Under the pieces are notes generated by a model, which had not been told where the DNA came from, did no database searches, and worked only from the letters and a program-made list of their open reading frames with translations. Both the position numbers and the translations under genes were made by a program. From NCBI GenBank assembly GCA_052118425.1, contig JBQKHF010000024.1: a DNA stretch of 45,175 nt, one strand, 5' to 3'. The DNA is from Roseburia_C sp900315735. Lineage in GTDB: Bacteria; Bacillota; Clostridia; Lachnospirales; Lachnospiraceae. Positions within the stretch are counted from its first letter, which is position 1, and each line of letters starts with the position of its first letter. Shown in pieces: positions 23,616-32,108 of the stretch.

Positions 23616-25444
23616 TCTAATTCTCCCTCAGTATATGTTTTTAAGTTTCTAATTAATTTCTCATTTTCCTCAAATTTACGAATTGCAAGACGAATATACT
23701 GTTTTCCATCTGCCACTTTTGCAGTCAGATCTTTGATTAAAAATCCTTTTTCAAACATTTGGACACACAGCTCCTCACTTGTTCCCTTTACCACCTCACA
23801 CATTACATAATTTGCCTGTGTTGGAATAATACGAAGATATGATATTTGTGCCAGGTGTTCTATCATCTGACTTCTAGCCTTTCTAAATTCAGTCAAGGCC
23901 TCCGCATAAGTCTTTTTATACTTATTAATGATCTGCATAAAGAACTCTCCATAGGAATTGATATTCCAAATTGGCAATTCTTTTCTCACTTTATTGAGTA
24001 AATTCATATCTGCCGAAGCCAGAATACCCAAGCGTATACCCGGAACACCATAAGACTTTGATATACTTTTTATCACATACAAATCAGGATATTTTTCCAG
24101 AATACTGTCTTCTATAAGAGTAACATTTCCTGATTCTGATATTTCTTCTGTTTCCACAAAATCAACGAAGCTTTCGTCTACTATCACCTTTATATTTTTC
24201 TTTTCTGACCACTTTATAATTTTTATCATTTCTTTTACCGGAATATAATTGCCCGATGGATTATCCGGATTAATCAATACCAAAATACTTATTTCCTTAT
24301 CTTCAAAAAACTCCATCAGTTCTTCTGCGCCATAATGGAAATCTTTATTTTCCGGGTAATAAATCACTTTTTCGCCACTATATCTATTTGCATATTCCTG
24401 AAACGTTGGCATGATTATACCCATTTTCCCATGCAGGATATCCAGCAAAGCTTTTATTAATTCTGCTGCTCCATTTCCCAACACAATATATTCATTTTTT
24501 ACGCCAAATACATTTGCTGCTATAATGGAATCTACTTCTTGCCCAGACGGATACTGTGTAAGTAATTTTTCAAAACTAGATATCAATTCCATTTTCATTC
24601 TTTGAGGTGGAAAATACGGATTTACAAGATAGCAGTAATCTATCAAATGAGGATATCTCCAAAATCCTCCATATCGGTACATTAATTTTCTGTAACGTGC
24701 TCTGGCATCTGTCTCAAACATGGATTCTGCGATATCTAAATCCTGCATATCATCTATTTCATACCACTTCTGCCCGGTCAGTCTCTTGACGCGAATTTCA
24801 TTTGTATCCAGCATTGCAATTAATTTAATTACCGATTCATAATATTCGTTTTCTCCCATTGCTTTCTCGTACGCTTCCAAAAAAGGCACATATACGTTCT
24901 CTGAAAATCCAGCGCTTAATTTATAAATATTTACCGTCTTGTAATACTTCTCCTTTTCGGCAAAATCGAAATATTTTCCGGGAATAAAGTCCAAAATTCT
25001 GTCATCTGCATCTATTACCATACAGCTTCCATCCATCCAGCTTTCAAATTTATCCACTAAAGCTAATGATTGTCTTTCATCCTCAAGTAACATATCTATG
25101 ACTTTTTCTTCAAAAACAAGATCTGATTCCAGCAATATGGTATCTTCCTGGCACAAATATTTTTTTGCCAGAGACAATGAATATATATTATTTGTCTTTT
25201 CATAATCTGTATTCCAAACATACTCTATAGAAGTATCAATTTCTAATTCTGCAATAAAATCAATCAGCTTTTGACCTTCATAACCAACAACAATCACTAT
25301 CCGGGAAAATTGTTTCTTATCCAATATTTTTAATGCACGTTCGATCATGGAAACTCCATTTACTTTTACCATGCACTTGGTATTATTTTCAGTTAAATGT
25401 TTTAACCTTTTTCCCATTCCTGCTGCCAAAATCATTGCCTGCAT
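23612..25444 (-). CDS. Cytidylyltransferase fused to a CobD-like PLP enzyme
   Basis: A 610-residue, two-domain protein. Residues 1-245 are a sugar-phosphate/phosphocholine-type nucleotidyltransferase: MILAAGMGKRLKHLTENNTK is the nucleotide loop, and YEKTNNIYSL near residue 82 resembles LicC and PntC. Residues 265-605 are a fold-type I PLP enzyme closest to CobD/HisC: LVNPYFPPQRM, VLGNGAAELIK, LINPDNPSGNY (N392), VIVDESFVDF (D423), the PLP lysine K463 in ISKSYGVPGIRLG and R585 in YIRLAI. CobD homologues decarboxylate phospho-amino acids, so the pair may make a phospho-amino-alcohol and then its CDP form; a 2-aminoethylphosphonate-type variant is an alternative. The substrate is inferred. AAGGAGG precedes the ATG. 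Confidence 0.8.
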   Translation of the reverse strand: MQAMILAAGMGKRLKHLTENNTKCMVKVNGVSMIERALKILDKKQFSRIVIVVGYEGQKLIDFIAELEIDTSIEYVWNTDYEKTNNIYSLSLAKKYLCQEDTILLESDLVFEEKVIDMLLEDERQSLALVDKFESWMDGSCMVIDADDRILDFIPGKYFDFAEKEKYYKTVNIYKLSAGFSENVYVPFLEAYEKAMGENEYYESVIKLIAMLDTNEIRVKRLTGQKWYEIDDMQDLDIAESMFETDARARYRKLMYRYGGFWRYPHLIDYCYLVNPYFPPQRMKMELISSFEKLLTQYPSGQEVDSIIAANVFGVKNEYIVLGNGAAELIKALLDILHGKMGIIMPTFQEYANRYSGEKVIYYPENKDFHYGAEELMEFFEDKEISILVLINPDNPSGNYIPVKEMIKIIKWSEKKNIKVIVDESFVDFVETEEISESGNVTLIEDSILEKYPDLYVIKSISKSYGVPGIRLGILASADMNLLNKVRKELPIWNINSYGEFFMQIINKYKKTYAEALTEFRKARSQMIEHLAQISYLRIIPTQANYVMCEVVKGTSEELCVQMFEKGFLIKDLTAKVADGKQYIRLAIRKFEENEKLIRNLKTYTEGELE

Positions 25445-25462
25445 GCTATTCCTCCTTGTTAT

Positions 25463-27502
25463 CTATTCATAAATAATATGTTCCCGTATTCTTTCTATAA
25501 AAATATTTTCATATTCTTTTAATATAGCTTCATCTTCCACTTTTTCCCCATCCCGGTATAATCCATATACTTTATAATCTCTCAGATGAAATCTGCCCTC
25601 ATTATCTGTAGCCTCAGAATTCACAAAATATATCTCATATTCTTTTGTATTTGCTACTGCAGTATATACATCTCCCGGATGCAGTGATTCTGTAATTGTA
25701 TATTTTCTTTCTTTTCCTCCGAACGCTTTTGGTAATCGCCCATCAATTTTTGCATCACTCATTTCAATTCCAGCAAGTTTACACATGATTGGAACATAAT
25801 CCGCTGTAGAAATCATTTCATCTGTTATCTGTTCTTTCACCCCGTCGCCCCGAAACATAAATGCCACTTTCGTTCTTTCCTTTGAGAGAAAATTTTTATC
25901 CGGTGATACAAGATAACCCTGTCCATGATCGGCAAAAAGACTGATTACCATTTCATTTTCTTTATAATTGTTTTGAATGTATGAATATAAAAATCCAAAC
26001 AGCATATCAAAATACTGTATCGTTTTCTTATACATCATACTCTTTTTCGGACTATACTTCTGTTTTACTGATGTAAGACCTTTATCATCTAATGAACGTT
26101 CCTCCAATGTCAGATTTTTCTGGACTGCCAAAGATAAATCCCAGCCATCTGCCACATCATGCAAATCTCCTACTGTCATCCACAGATACTGGTCTGTTTC
26201 TTTAAATGTTTCTAAATGCTCTATCACATTCATGATTTCCTGTTCTGCCCTTGCACCCATTGCCTGTATGTGGTAAACATACTGGTCTACACCTCTTGCA
26301 AAGCCATAGGAATAGATGCATCTCCAGTCACCATCCAGTTTGCAGGTATAATAGCCTGCTTTTTTCATATATTGTGATAAAGTCGGAACTGTTTTTGGCA
26401 ATTCACCATCTATTTCCCCATGAAACATCATATGATGCAATGTATTCAATCCACTTTCATAAGTTGCCAGGCTTGGAAAAGTCCATTCCGAACAACTGAA
26501 TGCATTTGTACATATTGTACCTTTTTTAAAGAACTGATAAGTATTGGGCATTAATTTTTCAAAATCAGGACCATTAATCACTTCCTGTGCCAATCCATCC
26601 ACAAAAAAACTTAAAACAAGTTTTCTTCTCTTTGGGTTATGTCCTAATGGAATCGGATATCCATAATATGAATTTTTTTCTGATTTTATCAACGTTCCCT
26701 TTTTAACCCGATAATAGTTAAAATGTCTTGCATCACGCTGAGGAACACTATACACTTTTCCGTTTTCTTTTATAAAATGAATATTGTTTTCTTCTGCACT
26801 GGCTATAGGCTGCAAATAATCCTCTGTTTCTCCGATTATCCGAGTATCCGTACCACATTTTCTATATTTTAGAAATTCAGCCTGTGTCCGAATCAGGTTC
26901 ATATTTTCTTCTCCAATAAAATTCTGAACCGGTGCACGATATATTCCAACATAACGCTGTTCATCATCTTCAACCCAATATTCTTTTCCAATAATATTAT
27001 CATTAATATTTCGTGGGGCAGTCACATATTTTCCAAAATAGCATTTAGAACGGTCAATAAAAGAAAGCATTTTCCCCGCCTGTTCCGAATTATTTCCCTC
27101 TTCAATTGTGTTCTGTACGCTTGCTTCAAACTGCGGCTGCAAGATTTTAATCTGTTCCTCTGTATCCCTATATATTTCGGTTTTTTCCAGTTTAAAATAA
27201 TCACAAAGAAAATCTGTTATCAGATAATTCTTCAAGGCATCTAATATTTCTCCCTTTTCCTGATAAATACAAGCCTGATAATAATATGCTTCATAACTTG
27301 TAGGGAAATTACGCAGACATTTTTCTATAATCTGCTGTGCCAGCTCCAAATCACCTATACTCATTGCCTCAATACACTCATAAAACCATAAATCCCTGTC
27401 ATACGGACATTCTTTTCTGTATTCCTGCAAATCATCTGCTATCTGATCTAATCTGCCCTCTTCAAACTCTTTTTCAATTCTGCTTTTTAAAGATTTTTTC
27501 AT
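25463..27502 (-). CDS. TPR protein with a sulfatase/alkaline-phosphatase-fold domain
   Basis: A 679-residue protein without a signal peptide or membrane segment, so probably cytoplasmic. Residues 1-95 form TPR-like helices (DLWFYECIEAMSIGDLELAQ; TSYEAYYYQACIYQEKGEILDALKNYL). From about 295 to 600 is an alkaline-phosphatase-superfamily domain with the metal aspartate in LSFFVDGL (D302), the predicted nucleophile in SEWTFPSLAT (T341), VGDLHDVADGW (about 445-455) and FADHGQG (D525, H526). Members hydrolyse or transfer sulfate, phosphate or phosphoethanolamine-like groups; which applies here cannot be read. The gene is directly upstream of the cytidylyltransferase/CobD fusion, so a transferase acting on its product is an attractive idea. 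Confidence 0.8.
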   Translation of the reverse strand: MKKSLKSRIEKEFEEGRLDQIADDLQEYRKECPYDRDLWFYECIEAMSIGDLELAQQIIEKCLRNFPTSYEAYYYQACIYQEKGEILDALKNYLITDFLCDYFKLEKTEIYRDTEEQIKILQPQFEASVQNTIEEGNNSEQAGKMLSFIDRSKCYFGKYVTAPRNINDNIIGKEYWVEDDEQRYVGIYRAPVQNFIGEENMNLIRTQAEFLKYRKCGTDTRIIGETEDYLQPIASAEENNIHFIKENGKVYSVPQRDARHFNYYRVKKGTLIKSEKNSYYGYPIPLGHNPKRRKLVLSFFVDGLAQEVINGPDFEKLMPNTYQFFKKGTICTNAFSCSEWTFPSLATYESGLNTLHHMMFHGEIDGELPKTVPTLSQYMKKAGYYTCKLDGDWRCIYSYGFARGVDQYVYHIQAMGARAEQEIMNVIEHLETFKETDQYLWMTVGDLHDVADGWDLSLAVQKNLTLEERSLDDKGLTSVKQKYSPKKSMMYKKTIQYFDMLFGFLYSYIQNNYKENEMVISLFADHGQGYLVSPDKNFLSKERTKVAFMFRGDGVKEQITDEMISTADYVPIMCKLAGIEMSDAKIDGRLPKAFGGKERKYTITESLHPGDVYTAVANTKEYEIYFVNSEATDNEGRFHLRDYKVYGLYRDGEKVEDEAILKEYENIFIERIREHIIYE

Positions 27503-27517
27503 TGGATTTCCTTTCTT

Positions 27518-29005
27518 TTACGCGAACAGCTTCTTCACATTTTCAGCATCAAAGGTTACGGACGGTACACGGTCTACTTCAATCTGATAAAGGGCATTGG
27601 CTGCCAAATGTTCTGCTGCCTGCTCTAGATCACGGATACCGGACGTATGCTTAAACTGCTCTACAATTGCATCCAGTCCATCCTCTGTTACAACACATTC
27701 ACCCTGATGCAGGCCAATTCGTTTTAATACCTTCGGCAGTGCAAACCGGGAGAAGATAATCTTCTTTTCTTCTGATGTATAATCCGGGATATCAATTACT
27801 GCAAAACGGGATAAAATCGGTGCACTGATATCGGCTTTATTGTTAGCAGTAGCAATCGGATAAACTCCCACGGTCGGAACCATACATTCCATATAGTTGT
27901 CGGTAAATCCAAGGTTATCTAACAAAGTTAACAACACATCTGCCGGGTTTCCATTTCCCTTGCCGGATGCTGCTTTATCCAACTCATTGATAATAAATAC
28001 CAGATTGGATTCTCCTGCCATAGAAAATGCTTCCATGATAATTCCAGGCTTTGCATTGGCATAGATACGGGAGCTTCCGGTCAGCTGCTCCGGGTCATTG
28101 ATGGAACTCATATCCAGTGTTGTCCAAGGCAGCTTTAAGATTCTTGCTACCGCATAGGCTATCTGGGATTTTCCGGTTCCTGCCGGTCCCACCAGAAGCA
28201 GTCCATATGCCGGCAGGGTATGGGTTCTGTTAATCTGAATGATGGTTTCCATGATACGCTGTTTTACTTTCTCCATGCCATATAACTCTTCATCGAGAAT
28301 CTTTCTTGCTTCTACCGGATCAATTGCTTCAAAATAATTGCTCTTCCACTGGATATTCATCATAATAGACAATGCTCTCTGGGCATGACGGCGTTCCTCC
28401 GGTGATACCTCATGGGAGCGTGCTACTGCAAGGTTTCTTCTCGCCCAGAGGCGGATATTATCCGGCATGGTTCTGCCGGCGCAAGTCATAAAATCGGAAA
28501 TGCTCTGTAAGCTGGTCAGCTTCATATCATCTCCATTTTCATCCTCTTCTTCCTCGTCCATTTCCTCTGTCGGTGCACTGCTGGCAAGAAGTCTCTCTAT
28601 CATAAACTGTAAAAATCCATCCTCTGCCGACAATTTGGTTCCTGCACCAAAGGTTGTCTCCCGAATCTTGTATACAGCATACCCGTCTTCCCGGTTTTCT
28701 CCGGAAAGGCGCACACTGATATGATTTTCTCCCAGCCATTTAATCAGGCTGACGAAACGTGCATCTACTTTTAAAATATCTGCGCTGTAAGTCTCGCTTT
28801 CTTCCTTAAATTCAAAAGCAGTCTGCTGGCTCTGATTTGCAAACACACCACCGGAATGATGTTTCCAATGACGGCTCTTATTGTCCAGTACGAGAATCGG
28901 CTCATCCGGAGTCTTTTCCTTCTCGTTGGACTGAAACGTTGTATAAGTGCATGCGGACTCTGTTTTCTTCCCGCCCGGTGCATTACTAAAGTCAAAAACT
29001 GGCAT
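27518..29005 (-). CDS. Lon-like AAA+ ATPase without a protease domain
   Basis: A 495-residue protein. The ATPase domain starts at about residue 238 (ILDEELYGMEKVKQRIMETI) as in Lon, with Walker A GPAGTGKS at 273-280, Walker B LVFIINELDK at about 335-344 (asparagine where DE is usual), a sensor-1 TANN near 400 and an ILSRF arginine finger. The family's C-terminal serine-lysine protease domain is absent; the protein ends soon after the AAA lid. The first 230 residues hold an acidic stretch (EEMDEEEEDENGDD) and no motif I recognise. The ATG at 29005 follows GGAGAG; an upstream ATG at 29029 is possible. Its role in the operon, 15 bases before the TPR gene, is unknown. Confidence 0.75.
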   Translation of the reverse strand: MPVFDFSNAPGGKKTESACTYTTFQSNEKEKTPDEPILVLDNKSRHWKHHSGGVFANQSQQTAFEFKEESETYSADILKVDARFVSLIKWLGENHISVRLSGENREDGYAVYKIRETTFGAGTKLSAEDGFLQFMIERLLASSAPTEEMDEEEEDENGDDMKLTSLQSISDFMTCAGRTMPDNIRLWARRNLAVARSHEVSPEERRHAQRALSIMMNIQWKSNYFEAIDPVEARKILDEELYGMEKVKQRIMETIIQINRTHTLPAYGLLLVGPAGTGKSQIAYAVARILKLPWTTLDMSSINDPEQLTGSSRIYANAKPGIIMEAFSMAGESNLVFIINELDKAASGKGNGNPADVLLTLLDNLGFTDNYMECMVPTVGVYPIATANNKADISAPILSRFAVIDIPDYTSEEKKIIFSRFALPKVLKRIGLHQGECVVTEDGLDAIVEQFKHTSGIRDLEQAAEHLAANALYQIEVDRVPSVTFDAENVKKLFA

Positions 29006-29049
29006 TTTTCTCTCTCCTGTATTTTTCATTTGTCCTCTTAAACTGATAA

Positions 29050-29100
29050 AAAGACCTTTTCTCTCAGAATACCACAAGGGTTCTGAAAAGAAAAGGTCTT
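29050..29100. terminator. Strong, probably bidirectional terminator
   Basis: A long stem (AAGACCTTTTC... paired with ...GAAAAGGTCTT) around a short loop, followed on the minus strand by TTTTTATC and on the plus strand by a T-rich stretch. It ends the FtsX permease operon and separates it from the AAA+ gene. Confidence 0.85.
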
Positions 29101-29124
29101 GCTGTTTTGTTTTATTATCTGCTG

Positions 29125-31602
29125 TTATTCTATGCCTTTTAAGATTTCAACCATATCAAGCTTGCGGATTCGTTTCGAGAACATGAAGCTTACCAGCATG
29201 GAAATAATCATAACAAAAATTCCTGCTATCACATAATCCACCGGTGCCAGCATCAGGTTGTAATCAAAGTTCTCTCCGTTGGTATTAATCATGGCATTCA
29301 GTGAAACATTTCCAAGAGGTGCTCCGATAATAATTCCAATAATACTAAGCCACAGATTCTGCATGCTTAAAATTCTTCTTATCTTAGAGGAACGCAGTCC
29401 CAATACCTTTAAGGTTGCAAATTCTTTTACTCTTTCATGAAAGGAAAGTACGCCAGAATTATATAATACGACAACTATCATAAGTATGGAAAACACTGCC
29501 ATCATACCTACCATCATATTCATGATTTCCATACTGCTTTCATAGGCTGCCTGCATTTCGCTCTTACTGTTTACTCCGGTTACATAATCAAGGTCGGTCT
29601 TGTCTTTTGCTGCTTTATCATCCGTCATCAGAAAGCTTGGTATATATTCCGCACCTATTTTCTCATAATCTTCTCTAAGATATGCAATTCCCTGGGACTC
29701 AAGGCTCCGGTAAATGGTTCCAACCTTTGCTTCATACCAGGTATTTTTCGTATAAAGATGCCAGTATACGGTATCTCCTACCTTTACATCAAGGTCGGCT
29801 GCCAGCTTACGGCTGATGCCGATGGTTCCCGGTGTCAGCTCTTTAATCTGATTATTTAAGTCAAGAATATTATATAAATTCTTTCCTTCTAAAACCGTAA
29901 TGGTTTCTTTTTTCTTTTCATCGGCTGGTGCATTTTTCTTCTTTGCCACTTCCACCTGATTTACCATTACCACTTCGCCGTCCAGTTCCTCTGCCATATC
30001 GTCTACATCTTCTGTCTTGGCATCTTCTGAAAATTTAATCTGGTACTCACCTACGGTTACGCGGTTAAAGTTAATCTCTATCATACTGCCTAAGAGTTCA
30101 TTACAGCCGACTGCATATATCATCAGCAGCATACCGACTGCCGTTCCGATTACACACATAAAACTTCTTAACTTGGCTCTGGAAATATCCCTGAGATTGT
30201 ACTGGCTGGTAAAGGAAAGTTTTTTCCAGAATGGCAGTCTCTCAAAAATGCATTTCTTTCCCTTCTTCGGTGCTGCCGGCCGCAATGCTTCTGCCGGCTT
30301 AATACGAAGCAGTTTCCTGCAGCTGATATAGGAAGCAAGTACACATACTGCCACAATGCCTGCTGCAATGATAAAATACATCGGATGGAATACAGAATGT
30401 AATCCCGGTACGATATACCAGTTTGCAAACATGCCAATGACTGCCGGGCTTCCCCACAAAGTTCCCACTAACAGTCCAAGAACGACTCCAACTACCGAAA
30501 CAACAAGACTGAAGCTGATATAATGCAGCATGATTTTATGCCGTTTCAAACCAAGGGCATTCATGGTTCCTATCTGGGTACGCTGCTGTTCTACCATTCT
30601 GCCCATGGATGTTGCAATTACTAAGATTGCGATTCCCACAAATATAATGACAAATAAATAGGAAAATGACTGATGCTGTTCTAATTCACTGTCTAATCTC
30701 GCCAGTCCAGGAATGGATTTTCTATCCACAATGGCAGAATAATCACGGTCAATGCTTTCTGCCAAAGCCTCCTCATGGGCAAGCCCGCCGCCATCGGTGG
30801 TTACAATAATCATCTGGGTATATGGCATTATTTTGGCAAGCTTTTCATCGCTGATTTTATCTATCATCTGACCTAACATTTCCTGGGTAATGTCATCTTC
30901 TGTAAGTCCTGCCTCTTTTAACTGCTCTACTTTTTCATCTAAAGCAGTGGTATTTTTCTTAACATCCTTCCAGGTGATTTTTCCGGTATCAACCATGTGG
31001 TTGATATGATCACGGATTGGGAATGCATCATAAGACATGTATACAATTGCAATATTTTCAAGATACATATCTGCATCTCCGTCAGCTTCACGGAATTCGT
31101 ATTCTGCACTCTCTACCAATCCTTTTACTTCTCTGGTAAAGGTAATTCCATTGTATTCAATGGTAAAATCATCGCCTACTTTAATATTTCTAAGCTTGGC
31201 AAATGCATTGGCAAGCCAGATTCCATCGGTATCTGTTGGGTCAAAAGGTTCTCCCGAAATATAATATGGTGTATCTACAAGGTTTTCACGTTCTAAATAA
31301 ATATCCACCTGCGCACCATCACAATCCGGTGCACTTCCGGTCACAGACATACGAAGCTGGGCATCTTTTACAAAATCAAGATTTCTTACGGTATCAAGCT
31401 CATCATCGGAAAAGCCTTCTCCATACATCCAGACATCGGAAAGATTACATTCTTTATGGTAATTTTCTCTGGCAACCTTCTGGGATAATACATGTCCCTC
31501 AAAGGTACAGAATAATGCCATCGCTAATGCAGCCAGCAGAAATACGGAAAAGAATGCGCCAAAATTCGCCTTGTAATCACGCAGCATTTTGCGAAATAAC
31601 AT
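29125..31602 (-). CDS. ABC transporter permease, FtsX type
   Basis: An 825-residue permease with two FtsX domains, the arrangement found in MacB-like and bacteriocin- or lipoprotein-related exporters. A first membrane segment at about 17-38 (GAFFSVFLLAALAMALF) is followed by a large extracellular domain (about 45-315), three segments in the 315-435 range, a second unit starting near 480 with an extracellular domain, and three segments to the end. The ATG at 31602 overlaps the stop of the ATPase gene (TAATG) and is preferred to GTG at 31608. Its ATPase partner next door is broken, so this permease would need another ATPase. Confidence 0.85.
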   Translation of the reverse strand: MLFRKMLRDYKANFGAFFSVFLLAALAMALFCTFEGHVLSQKVARENYHKECNLSDVWMYGEGFSDDELDTVRNLDFVKDAQLRMSVTGSAPDCDGAQVDIYLERENLVDTPYYISGEPFDPTDTDGIWLANAFAKLRNIKVGDDFTIEYNGITFTREVKGLVESAEYEFREADGDADMYLENIAIVYMSYDAFPIRDHINHMVDTGKITWKDVKKNTTALDEKVEQLKEAGLTEDDITQEMLGQMIDKISDEKLAKIMPYTQMIIVTTDGGGLAHEEALAESIDRDYSAIVDRKSIPGLARLDSELEQHQSFSYLFVIIFVGIAILVIATSMGRMVEQQRTQIGTMNALGLKRHKIMLHYISFSLVVSVVGVVLGLLVGTLWGSPAVIGMFANWYIVPGLHSVFHPMYFIIAAGIVAVCVLASYISCRKLLRIKPAEALRPAAPKKGKKCIFERLPFWKKLSFTSQYNLRDISRAKLRSFMCVIGTAVGMLLMIYAVGCNELLGSMIEINFNRVTVGEYQIKFSEDAKTEDVDDMAEELDGEVVMVNQVEVAKKKNAPADEKKKETITVLEGKNLYNILDLNNQIKELTPGTIGISRKLAADLDVKVGDTVYWHLYTKNTWYEAKVGTIYRSLESQGIAYLREDYEKIGAEYIPSFLMTDDKAAKDKTDLDYVTGVNSKSEMQAAYESSMEIMNMMVGMMAVFSILMIVVVLYNSGVLSFHERVKEFATLKVLGLRSSKIRRILSMQNLWLSIIGIIIGAPLGNVSLNAMINTNGENFDYNLMLAPVDYVIAGIFVMIISMLVSFMFSKRIRKLDMVEILKGIE

Positions 31603-31986
31603 TACCACTCCACCTCCTCTACAGCCAGTGGATGTTCATTTTCCACAATTTCACGTATTTTTCCGTTTTTCATGCGAATGACTTTGTCTGCACATTTTGC
31701 AATATCTGCATTATGGGTTACTAAAATTACAGTATCCTGATTCTCTTTGCTTCGTTTCTGTAACAACTGTAATACAATCACTCCGGTCTCGGAATCCAAT
31801 GCTCCGGTCGGTTCATCGCCAAGAATAATTCTTGGTTTCTTGGACAACGCTCTTGCAATGGAAACACGCTGCTGCTCTCCACCGGAAAGCTGTGCTGGAA
31901 ATCGGATAGCTGTTTATCGTTCATGGAACATAGGTACGAACCACATCTTTAAACTCAACAATTGTTTTTTTTGTTTCTTTTTTCAT
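31602..31986 (-). pseudogene. ABC transporter ATP-binding protein, inactivated
   Basis: The intact start (MKKETKKTIVEFKDVVRTYVP) runs from an ATG at 31986, with GGAGA upstream, for 21 codons to a TGA. After about 20 bases the gene resumes near its C-terminal third with LSDFPAQLSGGEQQR, LGDEPTGALDSET (Walker B) and VTHNADIAKCAD. The Walker A and Q-loop region, roughly 110 residues by comparison with the family's 225-235, is gone. Reading LSD into FPAQ also needs one extra T, as GATTTCC gives a frameshift there. So there is one deletion of about 340 bases and one frameshift, and the protein cannot bind ATP. The permease downstream is intact. Confidence 0.85.
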
Positions 31987-32014
31987 AGTTCCATATTCTC
32001 CTTTTTTGCATGAG

Positions 32015-32028
32015 TTAGTCATGTCTAA
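32015..32028. promoter_or_regulatory. Candidate operator of the ABC operon
   Basis: TTAGTCATGTCTAA, a 14-base palindrome with one mismatched pair, lies just downstream of the -10 of the promoter at 32034-32061. The size and place fit a TetR- or MarR-type repressor site; no regulator gene is near. Confidence 0.4.
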
Positions 32029-32033
32029 TCGGA

Positions 32034-32061
32034 ATTATAGCATAAAAATAAGGATAACCAA
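32034..32061 (-). promoter_or_regulatory. Promoter of the ABC transporter operon
   Basis: TTGGTT (32061-32056), 16 bases, TATAAT (32039-32034) on the minus strand. The -35 lies inside the terminator hairpin of the upstream rpn gene. Confidence 0.55.
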
Positions 32062-32076
32062 GTTCTGGTTATCCTC
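32044..32076 (-). terminator. Terminator of the Rpn nuclease gene
   Basis: AGGATAACCA, AGAACT and TGGTTATCCT form the hairpin, followed by TATTTTTA on the minus strand, about 40 bases after the rpn stop. Confidence 0.8.
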
Positions 32077-32108
32077 TTGAGAAATATTATCATTAATTTT
32101 CAAAAAAT

